From NCBI RefSeq assembly GCF_024714495.1, contig NZ_JAMZMJ010000001.1, forward strand, positions 1,550,001 through 1,614,000: a stretch of 64,000 bases of DNA, in the 5' to 3' direction. The notes beneath the pieces are model-generated. The model did no database searches and was not told where the DNA came from. It was given only the letters and a program-made list of their open reading frames with translations. Shown piece after piece: positions 1 to 10,963 of this stretch. A program made the position numbers and the translations under genes. Every line of letters starts with the position of its first letter. Positions within the stretch are counted from its first letter, which is position 1. Source of the stretch: Marinoscillum pacificum (GTDB lineage: Bacteria; Bacteroidota; Bacteroidia; Cytophagales; Cyclobacteriaceae).

Positions 1-26
1 AAAATGTTTTTATGAGGGTTAAACTC

Positions 27-1157
27 CTAACCGAAAATTTCTTTCAGTTTAGCTTCTAAACTAGCCCCTCTTAGTCCCTTAGCAATGATCTTACCATCAG
101 GACCGATTAAGTATGTAGCTGGAATAGCCGAGATTTGATAGGTCCTGGCTGCCACATTGTTAAAATACTGTAGATCACTAACATGCAACCATGGCAAGCC
201 ATCCTGATCAATTGCCTTTAGCCAGGCGTCTCTATTGCGGTCAAGTGATACACCTAGAATTTCAAACTGATCCCCGCCATACTCGCTGTACATTCTTACC
301 ACATTAGGATTTTCAGCTCTACAAGGCTTGCACCATGCAGCCCAGAAGTCGATGAGCACATATTTACCTTTTAAGGATGAAAGTGTAATGATTTCGCCAT
401 CCGGGTTTTCCATAGAAATTTCAGGAGCTTCCGCACCAACAGCCAAATTTTTAGCACCATCTACCTTGGTAATCAAGTCAGCCACAAAGAAGTTCTTAGC
501 TAAGGCAGTGTCTTGTTTCAACTTTTGAGTCACACTATCGTAAAATGAATAATGCTCTTCAATTGGAAGGTTTTCCAAGCCATAAACTACAGAAAGTGAA
601 GGGGTGATACTCCATACATATTCTTTAAATTCCTTTTGATACTCATTCATCAAGGCATAATACTCTTCAGTCAAACGTTGCATTTTCGCAGCATCATCAT
701 CTTGCCTCGCTTCCATTGCTTGTTGATTTAGAGCTTGCACGTCAGATTGATTATCACGGATACGCCCTTCCATTTCTTTGATATAGGCTGTATGCTTTGA
801 TCCTTTGATAGAAACCTCACCTTGTGGGTTATCACCTTCTAGCATGATCTCAACAACCTCTTCTTTGCCATCAAGCACCATAGTCACCTGCTGACGGTTG
901 TAGAAATTCAAACGATAAAATGTAGGAGCATCCACAGGTACATATACTGTAAATTCACCTGAAGGCTCAACTGTGATCGTATCTAAAGGAGTAGGTCCAG
1001 TAGGTTTGAACTCGTTCAAAACCACTAACTCACCTTCAATTGGGTTTTCCACCTTACCTGTAACTTTAACGCCAGTTTCACTTCCTCCACCAGAGCAGGC
1101 AAAAGCAAACAATAAAGTCAATAGCATAATTGGACTAATATTTTTCATATGTGTCAT
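27..1157 (-). CDS. TlpA-like thioredoxin-fold lipoprotein
   Basis: A 376-residue exported thiol-disulfide oxidoreductase. The N-terminus has a lipoprotein signal ending in the lipobox FAFAC followed by GGG, so the mature protein is probably membrane anchored in the periplasm. Residues about 30-110 look like the DUF4369 domain often found before thioredoxin modules in Bacteroidota. A charged helical linker follows. From about residue 240 there is an AhpC/TSA-type thioredoxin fold with the redox motif WCKPC (Cys276 and Cys279) and a cis-Pro region, IPATY. It starts one base after the gatB stop, so it is probably the last gene of the alaS-gatB unit. A second ATG three codons downstream is equally possible as start. 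The fold and export are clear; the partner protein is unknown. Confidence 0.88.
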   Translation of the reverse strand: MTHMKNISPIMLLTLLFAFACSGGGSETGVKVTGKVENPIEGELVVLNEFKPTGPTPLDTITVEPSGEFTVYVPVDAPTFYRLNFYNRQQVTMVLDGKEEVVEIMLEGDNPQGEVSIKGSKHTAYIKEMEGRIRDNQSDVQALNQQAMEARQDDDAAKMQRLTEEYYALMNEYQKEFKEYVWSITPSLSVVYGLENLPIEEHYSFYDSVTQKLKQDTALAKNFFVADLITKVDGAKNLAVGAEAPEISMENPDGEIITLSSLKGKYVLIDFWAAWCKPCRAENPNVVRMYSEYGGDQFEILGVSLDRNRDAWLKAIDQDGLPWLHVSDLQYFNNVAARTYQISAIPATYLIGPDGKIIAKGLRGASLEAKLKEIFG

Positions 1158-1158
1158 A

Positions 1159-2619
1159 TTACAATTCTAATGAATCTTGCAAAAGTTTCTTAGCAACTTT
1201 AGGATCAACCTTACCTTGGGTCTTTTTCATGACCTCTCCCATGAACATTCCGATTAACCCTTTCTTTCCATTTCTGTAAGCTTTCACCTTATCAGGATTT
1301 TCCTCTATAACCTGATCGATAATCGGTTGAATAGATCCGGAATCAGACTCCTGGATAATATTTAAAGACTTTGCAGCATCTTTTGCCGGTACATGAGGGT
1401 GTTCGAATAAGTATGGCAACAATTGCTGACTGGCAGCTGAGAAGCTTACCAAATTATCATCAACCAATTGGATGATTTCAGCCAATCTGACAACTCCAAT
1501 CTCTAGCTCATCTATCTCCTTACCATGCTCATTAAGGTATGATTTAATTGGCCCCATGGTCCAGTTAGCAGCTGCTTTGTAGTTAGCCGTTTTCTCACAG
1601 AAAGAATCAAAGAAATAAGCCATCTCCTTTTTATCTGTCAACACCTCAGCATCATACAAGCTCAAGCCATAATCTTCCTGGAACTTTCTTCTAAACTCAG
1701 AAGGCAAGGTTGGTTGAGTATCAGCAATCTCATGTAGCCATGCATCTGTCACATGAATTGGACTTAAGTCTGGCTCAGGGAAATAACGGTAGTCGTTCAA
1801 TTCCTCTTTGGTACGCATCCCTGAAGATCTACCTGTATTGATATCGAAGGTTCTGGTTTCAGAAAGGATCTCTTCGCCATCTTCGATTAAATCGATTTGA
1901 CGTTCAGTCTCATGTTCAATTGCTCGAATAACACTCTTGATTGAGTTCATATTCTTAAGCTCCACTTTCTTTCCAAGCTCCTTCGCATCTTTGAGCTTCA
2001 CAGAAACATTGGCATCACATCTAAGCGAGCCTTCTTCCATATTTCCGTCACAGATTCCAAGGTAGCGAACTATTCTTCGGACCTCTGCAAGAAAGGCTCC
2101 AGCCTCTTCTGCCGAATGAATCACAGGTTCAGTTACAATTTCAATCAAAGGAACGCCTGCACGATTCAAATCGATCAGCGAATTTTTCTTTCCCTCAACG
2201 TGAATGGATTTCCCTGCATCTTCTTCCAGGTGAATTCTGTTAAGAATCACTTCGCTGTGAATGTTATCTCCGTAATAGACAGGAACCTTTCCACCTACAC
2301 AAATGGGTGTTTTATCCTGAGTTACCTGATAGCCTTTCGGAAGATCGGGATAGAAATAATTCTTACGGTCAAAAAACTGGTATTCACTGATTTTGCAATC
2401 ACATGCCAAACCCATTCGAATAGCGTATTCTACTGCCTTCTTATTGAGTTTTGGCATTACTCCTGGGTGACCAAGAGAAATGACACTTACGTTTGTATTA
2501 GGAGCATCACCAAATGAGTTACTATCTCCTGAAAAGATCTTACTCTCAGTATGTAACTGTGCATGTACTTCCAACCCAACTACCAGTTGGTACTTTTCTT
2601 TCACTTCTGGTGAAATCAT
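1159..2619 (-). CDS. gatB: Asp-tRNA(Asn)/Glu-tRNA(Gln) amidotransferase subunit B
   Basis: Subunit B of the GatCAB complex, 486 residues, the usual full length. It binds misacylated Glu-tRNA(Gln) or Asp-tRNA(Asn) and activates the side-chain carboxylate for transamidation with ammonia from GatA. The N-terminal catalytic core starts with the family hallmark GLEVHAQL and includes the zinc and activation region around residues 60-220. The C-terminal YqeY-like tRNA-binding domain ends in [11 protein letters not shown]. Its ATG overlaps the alaS TGA by four bases (ATGA), so the two are translationally coupled. gatA and gatC are not in this window. Cytoplasmic; assignment is secure. Confidence 0.97.
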   Translation of the reverse strand: MISPEVKEKYQLVVGLEVHAQLHTESKIFSGDSNSFGDAPNTNVSVISLGHPGVMPKLNKKAVEYAIRMGLACDCKISEYQFFDRKNYFYPDLPKGYQVTQDKTPICVGGKVPVYYGDNIHSEVILNRIHLEEDAGKSIHVEGKKNSLIDLNRAGVPLIEIVTEPVIHSAEEAGAFLAEVRRIVRYLGICDGNMEEGSLRCDANVSVKLKDAKELGKKVELKNMNSIKSVIRAIEHETERQIDLIEDGEEILSETRTFDINTGRSSGMRTKEELNDYRYFPEPDLSPIHVTDAWLHEIADTQPTLPSEFRRKFQEDYGLSLYDAEVLTDKKEMAYFFDSFCEKTANYKAAANWTMGPIKSYLNEHGKEIDELEIGVVRLAEIIQLVDDNLVSFSAASQQLLPYLFEHPHVPAKDAAKSLNIIQESDSGSIQPIIDQVIEENPDKVKAYRNGKKGLIGMFMGEVMKKTQGKVDPKVAKKLLQDSLEL

Positions 2620-5255
2620 TTAATCTCAATGTTCAGTTTGTCTTCTAAAAGTTGTTTTCCAACCTCCAGGGCTTTTGCTAAACCTGCAACGTCTTTACCG
2701 CCTGCTGTGGCGTAGAAAGGCTGTCCACCTCCACCACCTTGAATCTCCTTCGCCATGGCTCTCACCATTTCTCCAGCATTCAGGCCGTGTTCTTGCACCA
2801 GCTTGTCATCCATTATGACACTTAGCATTGGTTTTTCGTTCAGATTAGCAGCTAAAACCGCTAAAAGATTCGGAACTTCATTTTTGAGTTCAAATGACAG
2901 TTGTTTAAGTACGTTGGCATCAGGGACATTTACAACCTGGGTGATCAAACTGATACCATTTACTTCTTGAGTTGATTTCATCAAGTCAGTTTTCAAAGCA
3001 CTGCCTTGCTGTTGATTCAACTCATCTATTTTCTTTTGAAGTTGATTCTTCTCTTCTATTAAAGCCTCTATTGCTTTTTTAGGATCTTTAGGGCTCTTTA
3101 GGAGCTCCTTAATCTCATTAAGCAACGTCAACTCTTCATCTACATAAGCTTCCGCTTTATCTGCTGTAATCGCTTCAATTCTACGCACACCTGCAGCAAC
3201 AGAGCTTTCACTTGTTATTTTCAATAAACCGATTTGACCAGTTGCTGGTACGTGAGTACCACCACATAGCTCTACGGAATATGCTTTATCAAAAGTAATG
3301 ACTCTTACGAATTCACCATATTTCTCTCCGAACAACGCCATAGCTCCCATCGATTTTGCATCTTCGATTGGCACGTTACGCTTTTCTTCCAGTTTGATGT
3401 TTTCACGGATTTTTTTGTTGACAATGCTCTCAATTTTTGCCAACTCTTCATCCGTTACTTTAGCGAAATGCGAAAAGTCAAAACGCAAAGCTTTCTCATT
3501 AACCAATGAACCTTTTTGCTGAACATGATCACCTAACACTTCTCTTAGTGCAGCATGCAATAAGTGTGTTGCGGAGTGATTGTTTTCAGTAAGTAAGCGC
3601 TTTGTCACATTCACTTGAGCAGTGAATTCAGCTTCTATATTTTTTGGAAGTTCGTTCGCATAATGAACGATCAAATCATTTTCTTTCTTAGTATCGAAAA
3701 TAGCAACTTTATCATCACCATTTACCAATACACCAGTATCACCCACCTGTCCTCCACTCTCTGCATAGAAAGGAGTTTGATCCAATACGATCTGGTAGAA
3801 CGATTTGTTCCTCTGTTTTACTCCTCTATAACGAGTAATCTTAGACTGAGACACTAAATGCTCATATCCCAGGAAAACAGGAAGTTCAGCTTCTTGAATC
3901 ACGATCCAGTCACCAGTAGATTGCTGAGCAGCACTCTTAGAGCGTTCTTTCTGCTTAGCCATTTCTTCCTTGAACTCATTCTCGTTAATAGACAAGCCAT
4001 TTTCTCTAGCTATCAATGAAGTCAAGTCCAATGGAAAACCATAGGTATCGTATAATTCGAAAACAACCTTTCCATCAATCACTTTTCCTTCCGTTTCAGC
4101 TTTGATGGTTTCGAATCTCTTCAAACCTTTATCAAGAGTTCTAAGGAAAGCAACTTCCTCTTCTCGAATCACTTTAGCAACAAAAGACTTTTGTGCATCC
4201 AATTCAGGGAATACCTCTTTGAACTGATCAGCCAACAATGGCACAAGCTCAGTTAAGAATGGCTCCTTAAAATCCAGGAAGGTATAGCCATAGCGAACAG
4301 CTCTTCTCAAAATTCTTCTGATAACATAGCCTGCTTTTGCATTACCTGGCAACTGTCCATCTGCAATGGTAAATGAGATGGCACGAATGTGATCTGAGAT
4401 TACTCTAATCGCAATATCTATCTTCTCATCATTACCATACGTCACGCCAGCTTTTGCAGCAATCGCTTTGATTGTTGGTTGGAATACGTCTGTATCGTAG
4501 TTGGACTGCTTCTTTTGCACAGCCATAGCCAAACGCTCAAATCCCATACCAGTATCCACATGCTGTGCAGGAAGATTTTTCAATGAACCATCTGCTAACC
4601 TATTGAACTGCATGAATACCAGGTTCCAGATTTCCACTACTTGTGGATGATCTTGGTTGACCAACTCCTTACCAGATTGTTTAGCAACATCTTCATCTGG
4701 TCTAAGGTCTATATGAATTTCTGAGCAAGGTCCACACGGCCCTGTATCGCCCATTTCCCAGAAATTATCTTTTTTATTTCCATTTAGAATACGCTCTTCA
4801 GGAATTAAACCTTTCCAATACGAACGTGCTTCTTCATCAGACTCCAATCCTTCACTTGCGTCACCTTCGAATACAGTAGCGTACATTCTATCAGCAGGCA
4901 ATTCACATACTTCAGTCAAGAATTCCCATGCCCATTCGATGGCCTCTTTCTTAAAATAATCACCAAATGACCAGTTACCCAACATTTCGAACATGGTATG
5001 GTGATAGGTATCTAAACCTACCTCTTCCAGGTCATTGTGCTTACCAGATACTCGCAAACATTTTTGAGTATCAGCTACCCTATTTGCTTCAGGAGTTTTG
5101 TTCCCTAAGAAATAATCTTTGAACTGATTCATCCCCGCATTCGTAAACATTAGGGTTGGGTCATTCTGCACAACTATTGGAGCAGAAGGAACGATTTTAT
5201 GGGATTTAGAATTAAAAAACTCGAGAAATTTGGCTCTGATGACCTTAGAATCCAT
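2616..5255 (-). CDS. alaS: Alanyl-tRNA synthetase
   Basis: Alanine-tRNA ligase, 879 residues, standard bacterial length. The class II catalytic domain begins with the typical KFLEFF and [19 protein letters not shown] region. The anticodon-independent tRNA domain follows. The editing domain shows the zinc-binding histidines of [10 protein letters not shown] and the later CGGTH motif. The C-terminal DHHA1-type domain has the glycine-rich GGGGGQP stretch. The gene heads the minus-strand unit alaS-gatB-TlpA and is divergent from the M23 peptidase gene, an arrangement frequent in Bacteroidota. No convincing promoter was identified in the 127-base divergent spacer. Confidence 0.98.
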   Translation of the reverse strand: MDSKVIRAKFLEFFNSKSHKIVPSAPIVVQNDPTLMFTNAGMNQFKDYFLGNKTPEANRVADTQKCLRVSGKHNDLEEVGLDTYHHTMFEMLGNWSFGDYFKKEAIEWAWEFLTEVCELPADRMYATVFEGDASEGLESDEEARSYWKGLIPEERILNGNKKDNFWEMGDTGPCGPCSEIHIDLRPDEDVAKQSGKELVNQDHPQVVEIWNLVFMQFNRLADGSLKNLPAQHVDTGMGFERLAMAVQKKQSNYDTDVFQPTIKAIAAKAGVTYGNDEKIDIAIRVISDHIRAISFTIADGQLPGNAKAGYVIRRILRRAVRYGYTFLDFKEPFLTELVPLLADQFKEVFPELDAQKSFVAKVIREEEVAFLRTLDKGLKRFETIKAETEGKVIDGKVVFELYDTYGFPLDLTSLIARENGLSINENEFKEEMAKQKERSKSAAQQSTGDWIVIQEAELPVFLGYEHLVSQSKITRYRGVKQRNKSFYQIVLDQTPFYAESGGQVGDTGVLVNGDDKVAIFDTKKENDLIVHYANELPKNIEAEFTAQVNVTKRLLTENNHSATHLLHAALREVLGDHVQQKGSLVNEKALRFDFSHFAKVTDEELAKIESIVNKKIRENIKLEEKRNVPIEDAKSMGAMALFGEKYGEFVRVITFDKAYSVELCGGTHVPATGQIGLLKITSESSVAAGVRRIEAITADKAEAYVDEELTLLNEIKELLKSPKDPKKAIEALIEEKNQLQKKIDELNQQQGSALKTDLMKSTQEVNGISLITQVVNVPDANVLKQLSFELKNEVPNLLAVLAANLNEKPMLSVIMDDKLVQEHGLNAGEMVRAMAKEIQGGGGGQPFYATAGGKDVAGLAKALEVGKQLLEDKLNIEIK

Positions 5256-5382
5256 GTAACTAACTGAAAATTAATGAGTTATAATCAATTATTTGGTTTT
5301 GTTCTTATAAAAACCGTAATTTGCTGGTTGTTTGTTTAACCGGCGGAACAAAACTAGTTGAAAATAATCTTAACATCGACCA

Positions 5383-6366
5383 ATGGCCAGAATTAAGTAT
5401 TATTATGATACAGAGTCATGTAGATATGAGCGAATAAGGGTTTCCAGTTGGGATATCATTTGGAATTCGCTCGGTTTTATGACTCTGGCATTACTACTTG
5501 CATCAGGTATCGTATTCATTTACATCAAGTATTTTGAATCTCCTGAAGAAGCTATCCTCCGAAAAGAGAACGAGGAGCTCAAAATGTACTACGAGCTGCA
5601 AAGCCAGGAAATGGAAGATGTAAGCAGAATGCTGACCAATCTTCAAGAAAGAGACGACAATGTTTATCGGATCATAATGGAAGCAGATCCAATTCCTGAA
5701 GAGGTTAGGAAAGCAGGATTTGGAGGAGCAAACAGATATAAGGACTTATTGGATAATGGATTGAAACAAGGCGAACTTATTCTTGAAAATTATCAAAGAA
5801 TAGATATGCTAAAAAAGCAAATGTATATTCAGACGAAATCCTATGACGAACTCATGGAGTTAGCTCTGAAAAAAGAAGAAATGTTTGCCTCACTACCAGC
5901 GATTCAACCGGTATCCAAAGAACACATTAAAAGAATATCAAGTGGGTATGGTTATCGTATGGATCCTATTCTAAAGGTAAGACGACCTCATGAAGGGTTG
6001 GATTTTTCACTACCTAAAGGAACTCCAATATATGCAACTGGAGATGGCGTGATTAAATCTACCAGAAGAAGTCCCGCTGGATACGGAAATCATATTGATA
6101 TCGATCATGGTTTTAACTACACCACTAGATATGCTCACATGAGTGAATTTACAGTAAAAGCAGGTCAAAAAGTAAAAAGAGGTGAGTTAATAGGATACTC
6201 TGGAAACTCTGGAAAATCTACAGCTCCACATCTCCACTACGAAGTACGAATCAATGGTCACGCAAAAGACCCTGTTCATTATTTCTATAAAGACATTAGT
6301 CCTGAAGAGTATGAAGAAATTCTAATCGAAGCTTCTAAAGAAGGTCAGGCTCTAGGGTCTTATTAA
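5383..6366 (+). CDS. Membrane-anchored M23 metallopeptidase
   Basis: A 327-residue LytM-type peptidoglycan endopeptidase. The N-terminus is cytoplasmic and Tyr-rich, followed by one transmembrane helix at about residues 30-50 and a periplasmic coiled coil of Glu and Lys-rich heptads at about residues 55-165. The C-terminal M23 domain keeps all zinc and catalytic residues: His203 and Asp207 in HEGLD, and His283 and His285 in HLHY. The architecture resembles cell-wall hydrolases or their regulators acting in septation or elongation. It is divergent from alaS and followed by a terminator hairpin. All catalytic ligands are present, so I infer an active enzyme rather than an EnvC-like degenerate activator. 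Confidence 0.92.
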   Translation: MARIKYYYDTESCRYERIRVSSWDIIWNSLGFMTLALLLASGIVFIYIKYFESPEEAILRKENEELKMYYELQSQEMEDVSRMLTNLQERDDNVYRIIMEADPIPEEVRKAGFGGANRYKDLLDNGLKQGELILENYQRIDMLKKQMYIQTKSYDELMELALKKEEMFASLPAIQPVSKEHIKRISSGYGYRMDPILKVRRPHEGLDFSLPKGTPIYATGDGVIKSTRRSPAGYGNHIDIDHGFNYTTRYAHMSEFTVKAGQKVKRGELIGYSGNSGKSTAPHLHYEVRINGHAKDPVHYFYKDISPEEYEEILIEASKEGQALGSY

Positions 6367-6390
6367 TAGTCTGAAGATAAGAAATTTGAA

Positions 6391-6421
6391 AGGTCTGACT
6401 TTGATAGTCAGACCTTTTTTT
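6391..6421 (+). terminator. Intrinsic terminator of the M23 gene
   Basis: A nine-base perfect stem, AGGTCTGAC with GTCAGACCT, around a seven-base loop, followed directly by a run of T. It lies 24 bases after the M23 stop codon and is oriented for the plus strand. Confidence 0.85.
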
Positions 6422-6513
6422 ATGCTTCAAGGATTAATTGTCTAAAAGTTGTGGAAAACTCAGTAAGTCAGATACTTTTGGGCTTTATATTTTTGAGGGC
6501 TAATTAATCGGGA

Positions 6514-7719
6514 ATGGATCGCATCAATCGCTTACTTGTTTGGGTTACTTTAATCATTGTTCTAACGAATTGTAAAACACAAACAAGCCTTACTTCATCC
6601 ACTCCCTCCAAACAACTAGACACTTTAAGTCTAGACACCCTGCCTACTACTGAACCTATAGAGTATTTGATTACCCAAAAAGGAGACACGCTTGATTCTT
6701 TGTTTAGTGAAGTAGACATTGCCATCAATAGACTACTTCCAGACACAATCAACATCATGGCCGTAGGTGATATGATGATGGGCACGAAATTTCCCAATGA
6801 AAGCTACTTACCTGGAGGAAACGGAGAATACTTGTGGGATGATACTCGCGAATTATTAGCATCTGCTGACATCACCTTTGGCAATCTGGAAGGAACCGTT
6901 CTGGATGGAGAAGGCATTCAAAAACAATGTTCCAATCCAAAAGCATGCTATCTATTCAAAATGCCTACCAGGCTAACATCCAATTTAGTTGAGGCGGGAT
7001 TTGATTTGATTTCCGTAGCCAATAATCATGCGAATGACTTTGGGAAACCTGGTCGACTGAGCACTCAGAGAACGCTAGACTCACTAGAAGTTGCCTATGC
7101 GGGATCGGTAGAACAACCTTACATCCTAACTAAAATAGGCCATCTCAAAGTTGGTTTTGTGGCCTTTGCTCCAAATGTAGGGACGTTAACTTTTTATGAT
7201 GAAGAGCGAGCTAAACAAATTGTGGCTAAACTTGATTCTTTAAGTGACATAGTCATTGTATCTATACATGGAGGAGCCGAAGGATCAAAAAACATGCATC
7301 TCACCAAAGAGCGGGAGTTCTATTATGGAGAAGACCGTGGCAACATTTATGAGTTCAGCCATGCCATGATCGATACAGGAGCTGACGTCATTCTGGGACA
7401 TGGACCGCATGTGGTGAGAGCCATAGAAGTCTACAAACAAAAATTAATCGCGTACTCATTGGGCAATTTTCTGACTTATGGTCGTTTCAACCTAAGAGGA
7501 GTAAGTGGTGAAGCTCCCCTACTAGAATTTAATATCGATAGTGATGGTAATTTTTTAAATGGACAAATACATTCTTTCTACCAGAGCTACAGCCTTGGGC
7601 CGGAATTGGACTCCAGAAAACGGGCTATGCAATCAATTAAAAAATTAACTGAAGAAGATTTCCCTGAAAATCCAATAATCATTGATGATAAGGGGATAAT
7701 TACCTATATTCAAAACTGA
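6514..7719 (+). CDS. CapA-like metallophosphatase-fold lipoprotein
   Basis: A 401-residue protein of the CapA / PgsA superfamily (calcineurin-like fold), related to poly-gamma-glutamate capsule proteins. The N-terminal hydrophobic stretch ends in LTNC, a lipobox, so it is probably lipid anchored. Fold motifs are in order: MAVGDMMMG, FGNLEGT, SVANNHANDFG, SIHGGAEG and GHGPHVVRAIE, then SLGNFLTYG. These are the expected metal-binding stations of the family. No capB or capC partner is nearby, so a real role in polyglutamate synthesis is doubtful. A function in envelope or cell-wall turnover next to the M23 peptidase is possible but unproven. The MerR gene follows 11 bases downstream. Confidence 0.85.
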   Translation: MDRINRLLVWVTLIIVLTNCKTQTSLTSSTPSKQLDTLSLDTLPTTEPIEYLITQKGDTLDSLFSEVDIAINRLLPDTINIMAVGDMMMGTKFPNESYLPGGNGEYLWDDTRELLASADITFGNLEGTVLDGEGIQKQCSNPKACYLFKMPTRLTSNLVEAGFDLISVANNHANDFGKPGRLSTQRTLDSLEVAYAGSVEQPYILTKIGHLKVGFVAFAPNVGTLTFYDEERAKQIVAKLDSLSDIVIVSIHGGAEGSKNMHLTKEREFYYGEDRGNIYEFSHAMIDTGADVILGHGPHVVRAIEVYKQKLIAYSLGNFLTYGRFNLRGVSGEAPLLEFNIDSDGNFLNGQIHSFYQSYSLGPELDSRKRAMQSIKKLTEEDFPENPIIIDDKGIITYIQN

Positions 7720-7730
7720 AAAATTCCACC

Positions 7731-8069
7731 GTGCCTTATAAAGAGAAAGAAATACAGAAAAAATACTTTACCATCGGTGAAGTAGCTGACGAGTTGGGAG
7801 TTGCGACTTCTTTGATTCGCTTTTGGGAAGGTGAATTTGACATCATCAAACCGAAGAAGAACCGCAAGGGGAATAGACAATTCACACAAGATGACATTCG
7901 AAATGTCAAGCTTATTTACTACTTGGTAAAAGAGAAAGGGTTCACTCTTCAGGGAGCTAGAGACTTCATCAAAAACGATGTAGAAGCTGCTACCAACAAA
8001 GTAGAATTGATCGAAAGCTTAAAAAGAGTTCGCACTTTCCTTGAAACACTTAAAAAGGAATTAGACTGA
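7731..8069 (+). CDS. MerR-family transcriptional regulator
   Basis: A 112-residue regulator with an N-terminal MerR winged-helix domain. The signature YFTIGEVADELGV is followed by RFWEGEF and the wing, and then by the second helix pair KLIYYLVKEKGFTLQGA. A C-terminal dimerisation helix ends the protein, with no long effector domain and no metal-binding cysteines, so it is not a metal sensor of the classic type. The reading frame has no ATG near the N-terminus, so GTG is taken as start, 11 bases after the CapA-like stop. The dprA gene follows 10 bases later, so these three genes are probably cotranscribed. The target is unknown; the close link to M23 and alaS genes is common in the phylum. Confidence 0.88.
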   Translation: MPYKEKEIQKKYFTIGEVADELGVATSLIRFWEGEFDIIKPKKNRKGNRQFTQDDIRNVKLIYYLVKEKGFTLQGARDFIKNDVEAATNKVELIESLKRVRTFLETLKKELD

Positions 8070-8079
8070 GTCACTTTTC

Positions 8080-9171
8080 ATGGAAGAGAAGTTATATCAA
8101 CTAGCTCTGGAGCTAATTCCAGGAATTGGGGATGTAAATGCTAAAAACCTCATCGCCTATTGCGGCTCAGCATCAGCGATATTCACCTCCAAAGTCAGTC
8201 ATTTAAAGAAAATCCCAGGAATTGGTGCAGAGAAAATCGAAGCGCTCACCTCCTCAGAATATCTATCAAAAGCAGAAGCAATTCTCAATGACTGTGAAAA
8301 AAGGGGAATTGACATCTATCACTATACAGACAAAGGCTATCCAACCAAACTTAAGCAGGTAGCCGATGCTCCTAACATCATCTACGCTCAGGGCAAAATC
8401 AACGAATGGACAAGGGTTCTTGGAATCGTAGGAACTCGTAATGCAACAGAATATGGACAGGCGGTCACAACTAAAATCGTTGAAGACTGTAAATCATTGA
8501 ATGTCCTCATCGTTAGTGGACTTGCCTACGGAATTGACATTACAGCACATAGAGCTGCTCTTAAAAACAACATTCCGACAATTGGCGTGCTTGCAGGAGG
8601 ATTAGATAAAATCTACCCTGCTTTACATAAAAAGAATGCTCAGGAAATGCTGGAACAAGGAGGGTTAATTTCAGAAAACCCGCCAGGAACCAAACCAGAA
8701 GCTCATTACTTTCCTGCCAGGAATAGAATCATTGCAGGAATGAGTGATGCCGTAATTGTGGTGGAAGCGGCTAAAAAAGGTGGCGCATTAATCACTGCAA
8801 ACATCGCTGACTCATACAATAAGACAGTCTTTGCTGTACCTGGTGATCTAAACAACAAGTATTCTGAAGGGTGTAACTTCCTAATAAGAAATCAAAAAGC
8901 GTTGTTATTTACTGGTGTCAACGACTTGAAATACCACCTGAATTGGGATGATGAATCTATAGCAAAACAAGCAGCTCCTGACTATTCCAGTTTATCGGCG
9001 GAAGATCAGAAAATTGTATCAGCACTATCTGAAAACAAAGCTGGTGTACCTATTGATGAGTTAGCATGGAAAACACAGATTACTGTCAATCAATTAGCAA
9101 GTAACTTATTGACCTTAGAATTTTCAGGTCTTATTAAATCACTACCAGGCAAGAAATACAAGCTTAATTAA
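8080..9171 (+). CDS. dprA: DNA-processing protein DprA
   Basis: A 363-residue DprA/Smf protein, which binds incoming single-stranded DNA and loads RecA during natural transformation. Residues about 1-70 form a helix-hairpin-helix region with two repeats, ELIPGIGD and KKIPGIGA. The Rossmann-like DprA core has GIVGTRNATEYG, VSGLAYGID, LAGGLDKIYP and the PARNRIIAG motif. The C-terminal 60 residues form a winged-helix domain. The end overlaps the convergent SLC13 gene by eight bases. With cinA, also in the window at 56.7 kb, it hints at competence, though no com genes are seen here. Confidence 0.96.
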   Translation: MEEKLYQLALELIPGIGDVNAKNLIAYCGSASAIFTSKVSHLKKIPGIGAEKIEALTSSEYLSKAEAILNDCEKRGIDIYHYTDKGYPTKLKQVADAPNIIYAQGKINEWTRVLGIVGTRNATEYGQAVTTKIVEDCKSLNVLIVSGLAYGIDITAHRAALKNNIPTIGVLAGGLDKIYPALHKKNAQEMLEQGGLISENPPGTKPEAHYFPARNRIIAGMSDAVIVVEAAKKGGALITANIADSYNKTVFAVPGDLNNKYSEGCNFLIRNQKALLFTGVNDLKYHLNWDDESIAKQAAPDYSSLSAEDQKIVSALSENKAGVPIDELAWKTQITVNQLASNLLTLEFSGLIKSLPGKKYKLN

Positions 9172-10963
9172 AAGGGTAGAATACAGGAATTAACAACGTA
9201 GCCAGAATCCAAAATAGCAGATTCAGCCACACTCCTACCCTGAAGAAATCTCCAAACTTATATTGCCCGGCACTGTATACCATTGTATTGGTCTGATACC
9301 CAATTGGTGTCATGAAACTGGCAGAAGCAGCCACCATCACAGCAATTAAAAATGGGTACGGACTAAGCTCTAATTTATCAGCAGTTGTAATGGCTATTGG
9401 AGCTAGTAATGCTGCAGCGGCATTGTTACTCATCACTTCTGTCATTAATGATGTAATCAAGTACAATCCAGATAAAATCACAACTGGCCCATAGTCGTTG
9501 AGATAACCAGTAAGACCATTAGCTATGATATCCGCAAGACCACTATTGCTCATCGCAATCCCCAAACTGAGTGCACCTGCCAACAGGAAAATGATCTTCC
9601 ACTCAATGGACTCATGCACCTCATTCATGGTGATGGTTTTCGACAAAACCAAAACCACAGTACCAATCAAGGTTGCTATAGGAATGGAAAGAATGTTGAA
9701 AGCCGAAATCATGACAACTCCAACAATAACTCCTAGAACTGTCAAGAATTTCTTTCTATTGAAATCAATAATTCCTTGTTCTGAAAGCACAATAAACGGA
9801 CTTCTTTGACCCATTTCCTGCCTTTTCAGGTTAATTAGACGGTGAGTCTTAATCTCCGTAAGAATTACGTCTCCTGCATTCAACTCCACATCGTGCAAGT
9901 CTTCGTGAACTACTTTTTCATGATGTAAAATCGCTAAAGGAACAGCTCTATATCTCCTTCGGAAATCCATTTCTCTGAGACTTTTTCCTTCAAATTCAGA
10001 ACCTGAGGTTATGATCAATTCCAATATAGAAGTATCTCCAGATTGGATTTCATTTTCATTCAAACGAACGGCATCTGTATTGAAGTTAACCTTTAATCGA
10101 TCTCTTAAGGCCTTAATCTTCTCTACATCACATCGAATCTTAAGCTTATCGCCCGGATAGATCACAAAGTCTCCAGCAGGAAGAGTAAAATTGGTTGAGT
10201 TCCTTTTTATCTCAATTACATCAATATTCAGCTCTGTTGCCAATATCGAATCCATGATTCGCTGACCAACAAACTCAGATTCGTCCATCACTTCAATTTC
10301 CGTGATGTAATCTCTCATTCCGAATTTCTGACTAAGGTCACCGGTTGAGAAACGATCCGGAAGAAGCTTCTTGCCAAACAAGAAAATATACACTGCTCCT
10401 ACCACTACGAAAACAAGTCCAATCGGAGCGCTCAAGAACAACGGAAATGCCTCTATCCCATTTTCCACCGCTATGCCGCTGACTAACATATTGGTGGATG
10501 TACCAATCATGGTACACATCCCTCCAAAAATAGATGCATACGAAAGAGGAATCAATAACTTGGAAGGACTGTATCCTGACAGATTGCCCACGCTAACCAT
10601 CACTGGAATGAACATAGCTACGATGGGAGTATTATTTATGAAGGCAGACACCAGTCCGATGAAGACCATCATTATCAATATCCCCAGATTGAAATTCTTC
10701 TTGAAAATCGGGCCGAGATACGGCCCTATCCGCTGCAAAGAACCTGTTTTAAGCAACGAATAACTCAGCACGAACATAAAGGCCACGGTAATAGCCGCCG
10801 GGTTACTAAATCCTGACAAACCTTCTTCCGCGCTGATTACACCTGTTGCTGTAAGAGAAACCAAAATAAGTATTCCTACCAAATCGATAGACAGCCACTC
10901 CGTTGCAAAAAGCACCAGCGCACCTACAATTACCAGAAGGACTACTATTTGGTCAAAACTCAT
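9164..10963 (-). CDS. SLC13/DASS-family permease with two RCK_C domains
   Basis: A 599-residue inner-membrane transporter of the divalent anion:sodium symporter superfamily. Two sets of membrane helices flank a soluble centre at about residues 205-385 that holds two TrkA-C (RCK_C) modules. The first membrane half has SAFINNTPIVAMFIP and the GTSTNML substrate-site signature. The second half has SNNAAAALLAPI and TPIGYQTNTM. Substrates in this family include sulfate, phosphate and dicarboxylates; the sequence does not decide. It begins at the base after the HMG-CoA lyase stop and is probably the last gene of the SAM-riboswitch unit. A sulfate role would fit sulfur amino acid control, but that is inference. 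Confidence 0.9.
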   Translation of the reverse strand: MSFDQIVVLLVIVGALVLFATEWLSIDLVGILILVSLTATGVISAEEGLSGFSNPAAITVAFMFVLSYSLLKTGSLQRIGPYLGPIFKKNFNLGILIMMVFIGLVSAFINNTPIVAMFIPVMVSVGNLSGYSPSKLLIPLSYASIFGGMCTMIGTSTNMLVSGIAVENGIEAFPLFLSAPIGLVFVVVGAVYIFLFGKKLLPDRFSTGDLSQKFGMRDYITEIEVMDESEFVGQRIMDSILATELNIDVIEIKRNSTNFTLPAGDFVIYPGDKLKIRCDVEKIKALRDRLKVNFNTDAVRLNENEIQSGDTSILELIITSGSEFEGKSLREMDFRRRYRAVPLAILHHEKVVHEDLHDVELNAGDVILTEIKTHRLINLKRQEMGQRSPFIVLSEQGIIDFNRKKFLTVLGVIVGVVMISAFNILSIPIATLIGTVVLVLSKTITMNEVHESIEWKIIFLLAGALSLGIAMSNSGLADIIANGLTGYLNDYGPVVILSGLYLITSLMTEVMSNNAAAALLAPIAITTADKLELSPYPFLIAVMVAASASFMTPIGYQTNTMVYSAGQYKFGDFFRVGVWLNLLFWILATLLIPVFYPFN